Assembly (NCBI RefSeq): GCF_051622035.1 | Contig: NC_135364.1 | Coordinates: forward strand, 21,727,001 to 21,791,000 | Direction: 5' to 3' | Length of the DNA: 64,000 nucleotides | DNA from: Arctopsyche grandis | Lineage: Eukaryota > Arthropoda > Insecta > Trichoptera > Hydropsychidae | Shown: positions 48,001 through 59,563 of the stretch, in pieces | How positions within the stretch are numbered: position 1 is the first letter of the stretch | How the letters are laid out: every line of letters begins with the position of its first letter | Position numbers and translations under genes: made by a program | The notes under the pieces: model-generated | What the model saw: the letters and a program-made list of their open reading frames with translations, nothing else | Databases searched by the model: none | What the model was told of the DNA's origin: nothing

Positions 48001-49139
48001 GAAAATATTTAGAAATACACACTTTGGAACTTGATTCTTTTGGAAGTAATGTTTCAAAAATACTTCGATTTCTATTGTGTGCGTCAATATCAACATATAT
48101 AACACTCCAAGATGCACCTTTATCACCAAATAAATTGCATCCATTTATGGCTTCCAGTGCAGATTTCGCCATTCCTATATATAATGAATATTTACTTATT
48201 AGAAATACATATACTTATAGATGTGTTAACATTTTTAAAGATTAAACAATACCAATCGAAGACGCATGTATTTCAGGTGTTCCGTCATTATATTTTGAAC
48301 CGCGTTCCCACATACCAAAATCTGGAGTACGGTACGCTCTTTCAACATAGTAAACCAAATTTTGAACGAAAGCGACCTCATCCTGATGTAAAAAAAAAAA
48401 ACAAAATCATTGCCATACAATACAATTTTAAATTAAATTATCAATTTATTCAATCAAATTACCTGAGTATAAATTATTTGCAGGCCAGAAGTAATCATTT
48501 GAACGAGAAATATTAAATATATAGAAACAACGTCAATCTGCAAATGATTATATTCGTCATCCTTATAGACAACTTCACCTGTAGTCAAATTAAATTTACA
48601 ATGCAATGCGTATGCGCTACATTGTTGTCTTTTAAACTTTTCAACACGTGGAGCTTGTTTGATCCAACATTCTAATATGCCTCGCATACATTTGACTGCA
48701 CTTTGCCCTAGTTCATATGATTTACCTCTATCGTCATCGATACGTCTGAAAAGAATCATACTCATTTACTATACGATACGTACATACGTACAAATTAATA
48801 TCACACGTTTTAATTTCGTTTACCTATATGCTTGGTATAAACTCCATACAGCAGCAGCACAATAAATACTCTCTCGAACGCTCCCAACTTGAGTATCACA
48901 AGATAAAACGGGGAATAAACCCGATACTGGGCTTTGGTATCGAAGTAGTTGTCGTTTTACTGTATCAAAAAATTTCAATTTTATTAAAATTTAATGTCAC
49001 TATAAATGTATACGGACATATAATATTTCAATTACCGATGCCGTAATAAATATCCAATTGTCGAACAGTATCTTCATAATTCGACATTTTTAAAAATTGA
49101 CCTATATTAGATTCGTCGATACTCCCTCGTCTCATCAGT
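42042..49139 (-). CDS. Phosphorylase b kinase regulatory subunit beta
   Basis: Regulatory subunit of the (alpha-beta-gamma-delta)4 kinase that activates glycogen phosphorylase. Eighteen exons, minus strand: 49139-49036, 48959-48824, 48745-48463, 48382-48253, 48174-48023, 47950-47778, 46472-46309, 46236-46147, 45695-45541, 45406-45176, 45091-44788, 44710-44448, 44376-44218, 44121-43996, 43056-42827, 42745-42631, 42550-42317, 42218-42042. All use GT-AG; total about 1074 aa (human beta 1093). Hallmarks: [56 protein letters not shown] and a C-terminal CLIS prenylation box, which mark beta rather than alpha. An N-terminal exon with the true start is probably missing upstream of 49139. Confidence 0.95.
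43480..43765 (-). repeat. Dispersed repeat family B, copy 2
   Basis: Reverse complement of 7120-7400, lying in the 0.9-kb phosphorylase kinase intron between 43056 and 43996. Confidence 0.65.
47105..47250 (-). mobile_element. Partial SINE in inverted orientation
   Basis: Reverse-complement match to the SINE body (GTTTCAACAATGAAATCAGA, AATTGGCAAACTCTGATAG, AAGGTCTGACCA). It is followed within 15 bases by a plus-orientation copy. Confidence 0.65.
47262..47640 (+). mobile_element. tRNA-derived SINE, copy 3 (best preserved head)
   Basis: The head keeps box A-like TGGCTCGGTGGTTGGGC and box B GGTTCGATCCC, so a tRNA-derived pol III promoter is likely. The body contains CTGCTGGTCAGACTTGG and TTGTTGAAACGGTTCCT. 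Inserted in a phosphorylase kinase beta intron. Confidence 0.8.
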
Positions 49140-49449
49140 CTGAAAAAAATTCCAATTTAACTTTTGTATTCATAGTAAGTACTACATGGATCATAAACAT
49201 CATAAATTTTATGTTTGAAGACTTAATATACTATAATAAAAACAGTGATTAGCAATTATTCACTGTCGAAAAGTCAAAACTGATAAGTAAACATTATTTA
49301 TATCTTATTGGGTTGAGTTAAGATAACAAAACACCTTATTAATCTAACCTTCTCTTCAGCTGTCAGCGCAAGGGCAAATGTGTCAGTGGAGAAAATAACA
49401 TTTAAAAACACGACCAGTGCAATAATGATTTTTACTCGATAGGGAAAAC

Positions 49450-49660
49450 CATAATTGGATTATTATGCACATTGCGATTGCCCAAAAGACAATTTTTGCC
49501 ATGAAAATCGTGAATACGGAATATTTGGCACTCGAGTTCTGTTATTATGATAGTTATCGTTAGTATGATGGACTTTTCGGTTGCCAGATGTTCCGTTATA
49601 GAGATTTCAGTGACTTTTGGGCGAGTGCTTTGTGAGCAATAATCACTGAACCGACGCTCC
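49450..49660 (+). repeat. Dispersed repeat family C, copy 3
   Basis: The intact copy, with GTTATCGTTAGTATGATGG continuous, used to recognise the target site of the MITE at 36006. It lies between the phosphorylase kinase beta and thioesterase genes. Confidence 0.65.
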
Positions 49661-49934
49661 ACCCCCCCTCCCTTCCTCGCTACCCCGCTTCCCCGCGTCT
49701 CCTCGACAAGATCGGTTATCACGCTACATCCCTATGCATACCGTATACTCCTGGTATTCTAAAATTTGTTTTTTTGAAATCTCCATACTTTTCCACGCAT
49801 CCGCCACATATATCGCGTCCGTTATTCTATATATTATTATATTTTATAGTTTTTTATCCAATTTGATGCCTTCGTATATATAGAATTAATAATATAGAAT
49901 AACTACCATAGAAGTAGAATGCATAGAATCGCTC

Positions 49935-50110
49935 TCAGCCTCCAAAAATGTTGATAACAAAAACTCTGCGCGGCAGAGTTTGTCAGCTGTTTGCTCAGTT
50001 GTTTCTCTCTTCCCATCTCTCTCAGTTATTTCGCCGTTTCTCTCTTCGATGGCTCGCTTTTAGACGATACTTTTGTTAGCAATGACCATTCTATGCATTC
50101 TACTTCTATG
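49935..50110 (-). repeat. Dispersed repeat family A, copy 2
   Basis: Reverse complement of 2962-3115. It ends 150 bases before the thioesterase start codon and so lies in its 5' flank or 5' UTR. Confidence 0.6.
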
Positions 50111-50260
50111 ATAACTACAAAACGTTTTGGAAGACATTTTTTAGAAAAACGTCACGGAAATTGGATGACACCGTTGAGTATAGTCGCATACTCGCATGTC
50201 AATGTCAATTTGGTATAACATAACCAAGATAAACATTTGAATATGTGACGTGGAGTCAAC

Positions 50261-51158
50261 ATGTCTCGCCTATCAGCTCTGGTTAATGGACCTACAGTAC
50301 TTCGAAAACATACCGGAACGGTGCTCTTTTTTCACGGCTCTGGTATTCATACACATATTACTACTCTACTTAGTGATACGAAAACCTACAAGCTGTACCT
50401 ACTCTGGTGTTTACAGGTTCCACAGCTGAAGATATAAAAGAAGGATCTGCCTTTCTTATGAGGAAAAATTTTTCATTTCCCCACCTAAAAGTCGTGTTTC
50501 CAAATGCTCCGCTACAACCATACACTCCACTAGATGGAGAATTGAGCACAGTTTGGTTCGACCGTATAGCGATCGAATCATCCGTACCTGAGAAATTAGA
50601 ATCTATAAATAAGATCGGCGAAGAAGTATTAAAGTTGATCAAGGATGAAAACGATCAAGGAATCCCGGACAATAGAATCATCGTTGGTATGGATTTTGAT
50701 ACATATTGACATGTATTCTCAAATTTATGTCCTGAAATTTGATTGTAATTTTAGGTGGGCTATCTATGGGTGGTGCTTTGGCATTGCACGCCGGTTTGAG
50801 ACTGAAGACCTCATTAGCTGGAATTTTTGCCATTTCGTCATTCTTAAATGATGGTTCTGCTGTATATTCGCATTTGAAAGATCTGAATCAACCCGGTAAT
50901 TTATAAAATGGGAATATCGTGATTTTATCTTAATACAGGTTATTTTCAATGAGTTGTTCAGTTCCAGAATTGATGCAGTTACACGGTGCTCAAGACGATT
51001 TGGTGCCCGTAGAGTCGGCAAAGAGCACGTTCGATAAATTGACCACATTAGGAGTCACTGGAAAGTTTTTCATAGATGAATACGCTGAGCATATGCCCAA
51101 TGGAGACCAGTTGTTGGCAGCGCACAATTGGATTCAAGAAAAGTTACCAAACCGCTAA
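50261..51158 (+). CDS. LYPLAL1-like acyl-protein thioesterase / serine esterase
   Basis: Cytosolic alpha/beta hydrolase of the acyl-protein thioesterase family, nearest by pattern to human LYPLAL1. Exons 50261-50342, 50417-50686, 50755-50895 and 50962-51158 sum to 690 bp, 229 aa (human LYPLAL1 237). Features: oxyanion-loop LFFHGSG, YTPLDGELSTVWFDR, nucleophile elbow GLSMGG, catalytic Asp in GAQDDLVPV and catalytic His in YAEHMPNG. All triad residues are present. It is divergently arranged with the phosphorylase kinase gene and ends about 310 bases from the 3' end of the convergent TPR gene. Confidence 0.92.
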
Positions 51159-51465
51159 CATCGGATTAATTCTGTACATTAATATTAAGAAATTGAACTC
51201 TTATTTTTATTTTATTTTTTTATCATGAAGTCTTGTTTATGAGAAAATCCAACCAAAAGTTTTGACTGTGAAACTGATCACATTTTAATGGTTTCTAGCT
51301 TTATATTGGAGAGGCGCTAGTTTTAATTTAATAAAATTAATATGGATTTTGGAAATATTGAAAAATGATTGATTTTTATAGGCTTTTTATTAGCTTTATT
51401 GTTTACATTTAATGGATCACAAAATTATATATGTATACCTTATTTAAAAATACAACAATAAATTT

Positions 51466-54400
51466 TTAATGATTTTCAAGTTGCATGTTTAATATGTTAG
51501 TTAACCATGCTGCTAACTGTTGATCTACTTTAAAATTTTCCAGAACATATTTGAGTAAGCTTTTCAAACTGTCCTCGTTAAAGGGAGCTTCACTTGATTC
51601 GGATGTATTCGGCAATGATGATGCTAAAAGTAAAGCCCAATTGTCGGCATTATCAGGTCTCGATCGAATTGCTTTCTGAGCGTAAATTTTGCTCTTTTTA
51701 TAATTGCCAGTGGATAATTCCGTAAGACATGCCAGCTTGAGATACTCCATGTTTTCTACGACATTGTTGAAACTCAAACACTTCCTAACACACATTTTGG
51801 ACGTCAACACGTCTTTGGTTATACTATTCGCCGCAGTCTTCCACAAATTCTCTGCATTCGGATGGGTATGGATGTATTTGCATATAGATCGAACTGCAGC
51901 GAGGGGACCTTCACGTAACAATACACAATATGATTTCAAAGTGATAAAGTAGGGAAGTCGTTGTGACACAGCACTCTCGTCCAATTTCATCACTTCGCGC
52001 AGGGCAACTTCTGCAGAATCCACATCAGAGCGCAGTAAATAGAAAGCACAAAGTGCTATAACGCCATCGAGATATAATTTGCCTTCTTCGAGAAAAATGC
52101 ATTGCGATAATAATGTTTCAGCAGTTTCCATATCGTCGACTTTGAAAGCAATGTTCGCCATAGCAATCAAAATATCGCATTTCTCATGCTCATTATCAGT
52201 CAACTCCAGCATTTTATTGTAAGTTGAATAAGAGTTCTCATATTCTCCACATTCGGAGAAATAAAACGCCAATGGATATACGAACATGCTTTTGATATCC
52301 TCAGTCGATATGATAACATCAATCGCATTACGGTATTCTTTCAGATTAGCATAACCTCTCGCAAGGTTTAAAATGACAGTGTCTTTATTATCATTTTCTA
52401 CATAATCTAGTGCATTTCTAAAAGCTTCAACCGAGTTGCGGAAGCATCCCATCTTTTCAAGCAGCAAACCATATATGTTCCAACTGCAAGGATTCTTCGT
52501 CTCGAACTGGTTATACCAAGCCATCAAATCACAAGCGGCCGGCAGAGCATGCATATTTTCAATCGAATATGTTAGACTCGATGAACTTTCATTTCTCAAC
52601 TCAATCATACTGTTGGCTACCCAGCATGCATACCCCAGGCTGCTTTCTTTGTGAAAACCTAATTGAGAGGCGTGTCTGAATAGGTCCATGGCTTCGTGAT
52701 GACCCACCGATTCGGCAATCAGAGCTTGTCCGATCCAACTTTGGATAAAGGTGGGATTAGCTTCTTGTGCTTTCATGAATACTTGATTTCCCAGCACATT
52801 GTTGCCGACTACAGTATAGAACACGCCCAAATTACTCCACAGCATAGCATTTATCGGATCCAATTCTAAAGCTTTAATGAAAGCGTGTTGCGCCAAACTG
52901 CGTTTGTTGACAGCTTTTGAGATGCATATTATTCCTAGGAGGTTCCAGTGCTGCCATCTTTCTTTTTGTGTTTCGAGGCATTGTATAATAGCCAAATAGG
53001 ATTTTTTGGCATATTGAAATTCGTCAGTATGTTCATACAATGCTAAATAAATAGCAGCCAATTCGTGATATAAGTGAGCATTTGAACCAGCTATAAGATT
53101 TATCGTTTTTGAAACGCACAAAATAGCCAAATTCAAAATTTCTTTGCCTTCGTACCTAGACAATCCACTATCATTATTGAATAAGTAGTCACCCTCGAAG
53201 CAAAGCCAATTGTATTTGGGTGGTAATTTTGATATGATCATTATACTATCGGTTAATATTTTCCAGAGGCAACTCAACTTGTGTTGGGTTAAAACCGATG
53301 GCGAAATTAGATTGATAGCTTCCTGCGCTTGATCTCTGCACAGACCGTATAAATTTTGAGACAACAATTCATTCGCAATGCAGACTTTGACTTCGGCCAG
53401 ACCTTTCACAGCAGGCAAGAAAGAATCATCGGTAATGGTTGCGTAAGTACTCAGAGCATCGCGGAAAAATCCCAAAAGACACTGAATGGTTCCAATTTGC
53501 ACAATGCAATACTTCTTTTGTGGATCAATTTCTATGGCCTTCTTGTAGCACTTCATGGCAGAAGTGTACGAGCCGCGGTGATAATATGCATCTGCTAAAG
53601 TCTCCCATGCATCGACGTCAGACGAATTCAATCGTATATAAGTACGTAAATGAACAATGGCGGTGTCCCATTGCTCCAAGGCAATGTAATGTAGTCCGAG
53701 ATGCAACCAAGGCCAATTCGATTGATTTTCACTGACTTGGATGACTGAATTTGTTAATGATAGCAAAAACGTAGCATTGGCATTCCATTCTTTCAGTTCT
53801 AGGTAAGTATTGCTTAAATTTTTACCAGCTTTGTAACACTCCGGATTCAATTCGAACGCTTTCAGATAGCATCTCTTTGCTTTTTCATGACTTTTCCCCG
53901 ACAGAGTGTAGTAGTCGCCGAGATATAAGAAAATTTCGAAATTAAAAGGATAGTTTTTTGCCGATTCCAATAGATGCATAAAAGCACTTTTATATTCTTT
54001 GGTTTCCAAACAATACATTCCGAGCTGTGTTTTACAAAGAAGATTTCCTATATTTGTCGTTAAAACCTCAATAGCTTCATCAGTTTTACCAGTCTTTTTG
54101 AGTAATTTGGCATAATACACTGGCGAATCTGTCAAATTCTTGAGACAACTTTCAGCTTTTTCAAACAATTCCAACTGGATATACGCATTGAAAAGTCCGA
54201 CCCGTTCCATTTCTTCCATATAAATTGGGTTTAAATTTTCGGCAATTTTAATTCCTTCTAGACACTTTTCAGATGCCTTTTGAGATGATTTTGCAATTAG
54301 TAAAATTCTTTTAGACCGAATAGCTACATCGTTATCAGCGTCTTCAGCCAATGCTCCAGCAATACTTTCAGCTTCAATATATCTACTTAAGTCAATACAA

Positions 54401-55293
54401 CAAATTGCCTGCAGTATACAAACAAGCTTATTCTTGCAATTTGTTTTTAGAATGTCACATACATCGATATAAGCATTGAATTTATCATTATTTATCAACT
54501 TCAGTACGGTTGCAGCAATCTTTCCATATTCAGAATTTGGCATCTCTTTAATTACACCGGAAACCAAAGATTTAGTTTTGTTATAATCAAAATCAACATA
54601 CAATTTTAGCACAAACGCTCTCGCGAAAATTTCACAAATCCATTCCCTTAATATCAAAATCTCCCATGGAACTTCCCAAAATTTTTGAAACATAAAATTA
54701 TAACCCTCGACCTCAAGAAGACATTTAAAATACTTCAAAAAGAACACATCATCAAGTTTTTCATCAGATAAATTTAAAACCTTTTGGTACAATGATAATG
54801 TATCCTTATCCATCGTACCATTGGTATAAGTCAGGATTTTACTGAGCAAAATTATCAACTGATTCTGCCTCTCGCCATCGGACTCTTTAGATAGAAAATC
54901 GTTTATTATATTTCCGCATTCATTGTAATCATCAATCCTCAAAGCAACATTATTTATACTTTCGTAAATTTCCACTTCCTTTACACCGGAAAGTGTGATC
55001 ATACGGTAATAGAGTTTTATCAGTGATTTTAAATACTCTTTGGTGCCTTTGTTGTCATAAAATTTAGCTAAGCCTTGATATGCTAATACGTTATTATCAT
55101 TTAAGGCGATAGCCTTTTTGAAGGCGTCTTCGGCTTTTTCATCATCACGGAGAGCAACTCCAAGAAAAATTAATGCCATATAATTTTTTCCATCTGTTTT
55201 CAATACTGCTTTACATTTTTCAACAGCCGTTTCAAATTCGCCAGAATCGATAGCTTTCCTAGCTTCCTTCAAAAGAATCTTCGGTTCACCCAT
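51466..55293 (-). CDS. TTC37/SKI3-like tetratricopeptide repeat protein
   Basis: A 1275-aa single-exon protein made almost entirely of TPR units. The start MGEPKILLKEARKAIDSGEF and the early KTDGKNYMALIFLGVAL repeat are typical of TTC37, the Ski3 scaffold of the cytoplasmic SKI complex that feeds mRNA to the exosome. Regular TPR helices are visible throughout, such as AWETLADAYYHRGSYTSAMK. It is shorter than human TTC37 (about 1560 aa). Orthology is inferred from N-terminal similarity, length and repeat order. Confidence 0.88.
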   Translation of the reverse strand: MGEPKILLKEARKAIDSGEFETAVEKCKAVLKTDGKNYMALIFLGVALRDDEKAEDAFKKAIALNDNNVLAYQGLAKFYDNKGTKEYLKSLIKLYYRMITLSGVKEVEIYESINNVALRIDDYNECGNIINDFLSKESDGERQNQLIILLSKILTYTNGTMDKDTLSLYQKVLNLSDEKLDDVFFLKYFKCLLEVEGYNFMFQKFWEVPWEILILREWICEIFARAFVLKLYVDFDYNKTKSLVSGVIKEMPNSEYGKIAATVLKLINNDKFNAYIDVCDILKTNCKNKLVCILQAICCIDLSRYIEAESIAGALAEDADNDVAIRSKRILLIAKSSQKASEKCLEGIKIAENLNPIYMEEMERVGLFNAYIQLELFEKAESCLKNLTDSPVYYAKLLKKTGKTDEAIEVLTTNIGNLLCKTQLGMYCLETKEYKSAFMHLLESAKNYPFNFEIFLYLGDYYTLSGKSHEKAKRCYLKAFELNPECYKAGKNLSNTYLELKEWNANATFLLSLTNSVIQVSENQSNWPWLHLGLHYIALEQWDTAIVHLRTYIRLNSSDVDAWETLADAYYHRGSYTSAMKCYKKAIEIDPQKKYCIVQIGTIQCLLGFFRDALSTYATITDDSFLPAVKGLAEVKVCIANELLSQNLYGLCRDQAQEAINLISPSVLTQHKLSCLWKILTDSIMIISKLPPKYNWLCFEGDYLFNNDSGLSRYEGKEILNLAILCVSKTINLIAGSNAHLYHELAAIYLALYEHTDEFQYAKKSYLAIIQCLETQKERWQHWNLLGIICISKAVNKRSLAQHAFIKALELDPINAMLWSNLGVFYTVVGNNVLGNQVFMKAQEANPTFIQSWIGQALIAESVGHHEAMDLFRHASQLGFHKESSLGYACWVANSMIELRNESSSSLTYSIENMHALPAACDLMAWYNQFETKNPCSWNIYGLLLEKMGCFRNSVEAFRNALDYVENDNKDTVILNLARGYANLKEYRNAIDVIISTEDIKSMFVYPLAFYFSECGEYENSYSTYNKMLELTDNEHEKCDILIAMANIAFKVDDMETAETLLSQCIFLEEGKLYLDGVIALCAFYLLRSDVDSAEVALREVMKLDESAVSQRLPYFITLKSYCVLLREGPLAAVRSICKYIHTHPNAENLWKTAANSITKDVLTSKMCVRKCLSFNNVVENMEYLKLACLTELSTGNYKKSKIYAQKAIRSRPDNADNWALLLASSLPNTSESSEAPFNEDSLKSLLKYVLENFKVDQQLAAWLTNILNMQLENH

Positions 55294-56173
55294 TTCCAGT
55301 CTAAAACAACACGTTTGAGAATAATTATAAGTATAAAATTAAAGTTACATCTTATGTTTGGGCGTATGTGTCAAATTACACATAACCTGGAAACCGCTTT
55401 ATTATTTAAAGCTCATAATTCAAATAATAAAAAAATTAGATTAAAAGATAAATACCATGAATATAATGTAAGCCGCTGGTATAAAATTGAATAAATTGAA
55501 GATATTGAAAAATTTGTGCAAAAACACAAGAAGCAAAAGTCAAACCAACTCGGAATCAGACTTGTTATCGCCCGACTGGCAGGTTCTAAATCGATGAATA
55601 TCCACCATAGCCATTCATAAAAATATTTGATTGCGCAAATACATTTGTGCAATCAAATATTTTAATTCGAGTTTCTGTAACAATTAAATTGATTACAGAA
55701 TCCAGTGATTAAAAGCTGAATTGAATGAATTGGTGATCAAATGTTGCTAATTAAATTACAATTTTTCTAATGATTTTCAACTGACTGGGATCAGAAACCT
55801 GAAAAAAAAGGAAGAGGCGGATTTTCGATGTTTAAATTCATCAGATCCAAATCCAGAAATTCATTTTAAATATAGTATGGGGGATGGACGAATGAGACGA
55901 CTGGCATGTTGAATGCACGTGTTTTATTTATACACGATAATTTATAAACATTTAAGGGTTTTGATTCGAAATCATTGAAGATCCTTGTAAAAGTAATCTA
56001 TGTAAAACTAACTGTAATAAAAATATTTCATTTTTAAATGCTGTATTTTATTATAACATTTAAAAACTAATATTCAAAAATTACTTATGTATTATGAATT
56101 TGAATATTAAATTGTATTATTTGAATATTAAATTGTATAGAGAACTGGCCAAATTTTGTTCAAAGCTGCCCAA
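55294..56173. other. 5' flank of the TPR gene and spacer
   Basis: AT-rich with no gene. At 55877-55925 it contains a short TGGGGGATGGACGAATGAG word shared with the LTR-like sequence at 62895, a fragment of an LTR end. Confidence 0.4.
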
Positions 56174-57262
56174 ATCTCTGTACAGACTCCAGGGATGTTC
56201 AACTCGAGAGCACCCCCGAAGTCGGTTTTCTGAGATAGCTAGTGGTAAGCGTGGGCGGGGCTGGTTTCCTCAAGGTGCCTTCCTTCGTCGTCGGTGGTCT
56301 GGTCTCTGCTGATGTCGGCTGCTCTGCTATGTCCCTTTCTCCTTCGTAATGTGCGTGGGATGCGTGATGTGGAAAAAGGGAGGAAATTGTATAATAATAA
56401 AAACAGGTTGTAATTCTGTTTGTATGGTGACTGTATTTTATATATGTATAAATACAGAGAATAAGCAGGGGGGGGGGGAGTCCGTCGTGAAATTAGCGCG
56501 CACGTGTTCGAGAGGTTATGATAACCTCACTCCTCACGTGACTACGTGATCTGACTTCGACGAAGAAAGACCAGGATTTCCTCACTTCTCACCGGACGTA
56601 TACTGAAGCTGTACTTCCAGTATCGTCTGCCGATCCAGGCTGAGCTGATCGGGACTCGGTGGTGGGAACAAACTCGGTAGCGAACAGAGATGTTCACTCG
56701 ACCGAAGCGGAAAACGAATAGGAGGCGGGGACGCGCGCTCGGCGCCGATCTCCCTCCAAAAAGGCTCCTTTGGTCGTAACGCCACGAAAGCTGACCATGA
56801 AGACTTGGTCGGAACATACTCCCCCCGTTGGAAGTCAGAGGATCGAATTCCAAAACAAACAAGAATTAATGGTGCACAAGCGACTAATGAAATACACAAA
56901 AACCAAGCAAATAAGCAAAAAAATAACAACAAAATAAAAAACAACACAACAAAATAACCCAGTCAGCAAACAAAATAACATTAGTCCACCGTCAGTTTCC
57001 CATCCTAACATAAGCAGCTGACTAAGCCGGCAAGAAACAAACAAAAAATAGACAAACAAACAACCAAAACACCAACAAATAACCAACACCAATGCTAGGT
57101 AACAATATTGTTCAACCGTTATATGTCCCAATCTATCCTGATAGCTCCATTACAAAGCACCAATCAAACCAACAAGAGAAGCATAAAAGAAAAGCAACTC
57201 AAAAACTTAAGTTAAAACACATAAACTGAATCCACAACACAGATACAAACAACGCGCCAACT

Positions 57263-59563
57263 TTAATGTGGGACGTTATGAACGTTCGCCACACCGTTGC
57301 ACAAATTCACTGAGTGCTGCTCGACTGGCAGTCGAGCTACTCGCCGGACTGCTCGCTTGGTGTTGCTGATGGAGGAGTAGTAGGACCTACTCCTGTGCCC
57401 CTGTCTGCCAGGGGCCGCTGCTGCATGTGCTGGTGTGGTAGCACCCTCGCTCCGGGTTGATCGACCAGATCCTCCTGCTGTTGCGCAACTAGTGGTGCGC
57501 CAACTAGGAACTGGCCAGGAGTTATGGGAGCTGGGTTGGGAAGGTCGAAAGATGTGAGGGTTAAAGGGCGCGGGTACATTGCGCTTCGGCAAGCGGAATC
57601 TTCGTTCCGCGTAAATACGCGATTCGTCCAGGGGACGCGTAACTGTCTTGACTGGACGTCTCGCGCCAAAACAAGATAACGGATCACGACCCGTTGTGTG
57701 ATGGCAATTCCGAGAATCGCTTGAAACTGTGGGCGCTTCTAGAGAGCCGCCCAATATCCAGCCGAAAGCTGTATTCATCATCGCGATGCGTCCTCCTCTG
57801 TCACCGCGTGACTTGGAGGGAACTAAAATGGTACGTTTGCCATTGCGTAACATCGCATGATAGGCGTCGCTGCCTATCACCATATCCACTGTACCGGGAA
57901 TATCGAATGACGGATCGGCAAGGGGGAGATGAAGCGGCAAATGGCTCCGAATCTCGGACACGTTGCGCGATGGAAGTTGATTCGCGATCTCGGGCATGAT
58001 TGCGCAATCGAGATCAACACTGGAGCCCTGATTGGGGATGCGCGGTAGAATTCGAATTACCGCGCCACTAGTAATGGACGTCCTATTTGAACCTATTCCT
58101 ACCAGGTTGACGTCCATCCTTTTCGACTTTAAGGCGAGTCGCCTTCTTAAGTCTTCAGAGATGAGGTTGAGTTCGGAGCCGTTATCTAACAATGCTCGAA
58201 CCTTGTGCGAACGCCCATCTCCGCCGCGAACTTGTACTTCCACGGTGGATAACAGGACAGTTCGGGCGTGAGAAGGCGATACGCGTCTCACCGAGTGTAA
58301 AACCAACGATGATTTTACGGGTTTGGCGTTCTCTGATTTCTTGGGGCTCCGATAATGTTTGGCCTTATTTGAAGGCGAAGTTTGGTATGGAGTTGAGTCA
58401 TGTAACATGGTGTGATGGGCATGACCGCATTTGAAGCATCTCTGCTTTGTTTGGCACGCGTGAACTATGTGCCCTGGCCTCAAGCAGTTGAGACATAGTC
58501 GACGTTTTATGGCGTTCGACCTACGCTCATCACCGCTCATTTGGCGGAATGATGGACACGCTAGCAGAGAATGACTTCCGCTGCAACTGATGCAGGAGGG
58601 GCGTTCCCTCCTCACATGCAGAACTGCTGCCTTCGGATTCGTAATGGTTCTTGGTCGAGGATTCGACTCGCCTTTTAAGACGAAGTCGGCATTTGCCATC
58701 GATTGGCACTGGCACGTTAGAAAATGCATTATTTTGCTAAACGTGCAGTCTTCATACTTGGGAGTCTGAAGCTCCCATTGCAGAAGTGTACTCCGGTCGA
58801 GTTTTCTGGTGATAAACATCACCAGAATCTCGTTCCAGGTCTCGACCCGGACGCCCAAGTTAACGAGCGCACGTACATGCATGTTGGCATCATCTATGAG
58901 ACGACGCAGACTGACGTGATTGTTGCTCACGACTGGCTCGGCTTCAAGCAATGCCTGAAGGTGATACTGAACAACAATTTTTTTGTTGTTATAGCGTTGA
59001 TCCAAAATGGACCACGCGCTCGTAAATGAATCTGAAGCTAATTCCAAGCCGTCAACTAAACGTTGGGGCTCTCCTTTTAGGCTTCCTAGTAAGTATTGGA
59101 ACCGGGCGATTTGCGAACTCTCGCCGGCCATAGCGGCCAAGAAGCGTTGTGAAAAAAGCGGCCAATTTTGGACGTTGCCTTCGAAGGTGGGCAACTCCAA
59201 ACGGGGCAATTTTATTGCCGAATTTGATTGCGGTACAGGTGACATTGTGAGGTTAGCGCCATCTAACGGTGAAGCGCTCAATTGCGGCTCACGCAAATTG
59301 ATTGCTTCGGTGCATCGCACGAAGGCGGCCATATGCTCCCTATCAAATAGGTCCACGACGGATTCGGAGGCCTGCGCCTCTTCTTGGTCCAGCTCGTTTA
59401 TCTGAGCTTGGATCGCTTCGAATTCAGACAGTAATGGTCTGATTGTTTCGAGCCTGATTCTGAGCTCGAAGATGCTCAGATCGTCCCCCAATTGATTCGC
59501 GTTTCTCGTTAACCGAGCGCGAATTCTTTTCCGCGTATTTTTAAGCGTACTCAAAGACGCCAT
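57263..59563 (-). CDS. BEL/Pao gag-protease polyprotein, fused to a deleted pol
   Basis: 766 aa. The N-terminus is a helical capsid region (DUF1759-like; ELPTFEGNVQNWPLF, the typical BEL/Pao gag signature), followed by zinc knuckles (CISCSGSHSLLAC, CLNCLRPGHIVHAC, CFKCGHAHHTMLH), then an aspartic protease of DUF1758 type with LLDNGSELNLI in place of the more usual DTGS, ending near TAFGWILGG. Reverse transcriptase, RNase H and the integrase core are absent. The remaining ~130 codons come from a junction where the frame leaves pol and later re-enters its C-terminus. It may still make gag particles but cannot reverse-transcribe by itself. Confidence 0.9.
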   Translation of the reverse strand: MASLSTLKNTRKRIRARLTRNANQLGDDLSIFELRIRLETIRPLLSEFEAIQAQINELDQEEAQASESVVDLFDREHMAAFVRCTEAINLREPQLSASPLDGANLTMSPVPQSNSAIKLPRLELPTFEGNVQNWPLFSQRFLAAMAGESSQIARFQYLLGSLKGEPQRLVDGLELASDSFTSAWSILDQRYNNKKIVVQYHLQALLEAEPVVSNNHVSLRRLIDDANMHVRALVNLGVRVETWNEILVMFITRKLDRSTLLQWELQTPKYEDCTFSKIMHFLTCQCQSMANADFVLKGESNPRPRTITNPKAAVLHVRRERPSCISCSGSHSLLACPSFRQMSGDERRSNAIKRRLCLNCLRPGHIVHACQTKQRCFKCGHAHHTMLHDSTPYQTSPSNKAKHYRSPKKSENAKPVKSSLVLHSVRRVSPSHARTVLLSTVEVQVRGGDGRSHKVRALLDNGSELNLISEDLRRRLALKSKRMDVNLVGIGSNRTSITSGAVIRILPRIPNQGSSVDLDCAIMPEIANQLPSRNVSEIRSHLPLHLPLADPSFDIPGTVDMVIGSDAYHAMLRNGKRTILVPSKSRGDRGGRIAMMNTAFGWILGGSLEAPTVSSDSRNCHHTTGRDPLSCFGARRPVKTVTRPLDESRIYAERRFRLPKRNVPAPFNPHIFRPSQPSSHNSWPVPSWRTTSCATAGGSGRSTRSEGATTPAHAAAAPGRQGHRSRSYYSSISNTKRAVRRVARLPVEQHSVNLCNGVANVHNVPH
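57337..57687 (-). pseudogene. Integrase C-terminal remnant in the alternate frame
   Basis: Overlaps the gag-protease frame. Encodes NPAPITPGQFLVGAPLVA and QEDLVDQP, the conserved post-core part of BEL/Pao integrase. This shows that pol was deleted between the protease and this point and that the deletion changed the frame. Confidence 0.75.
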
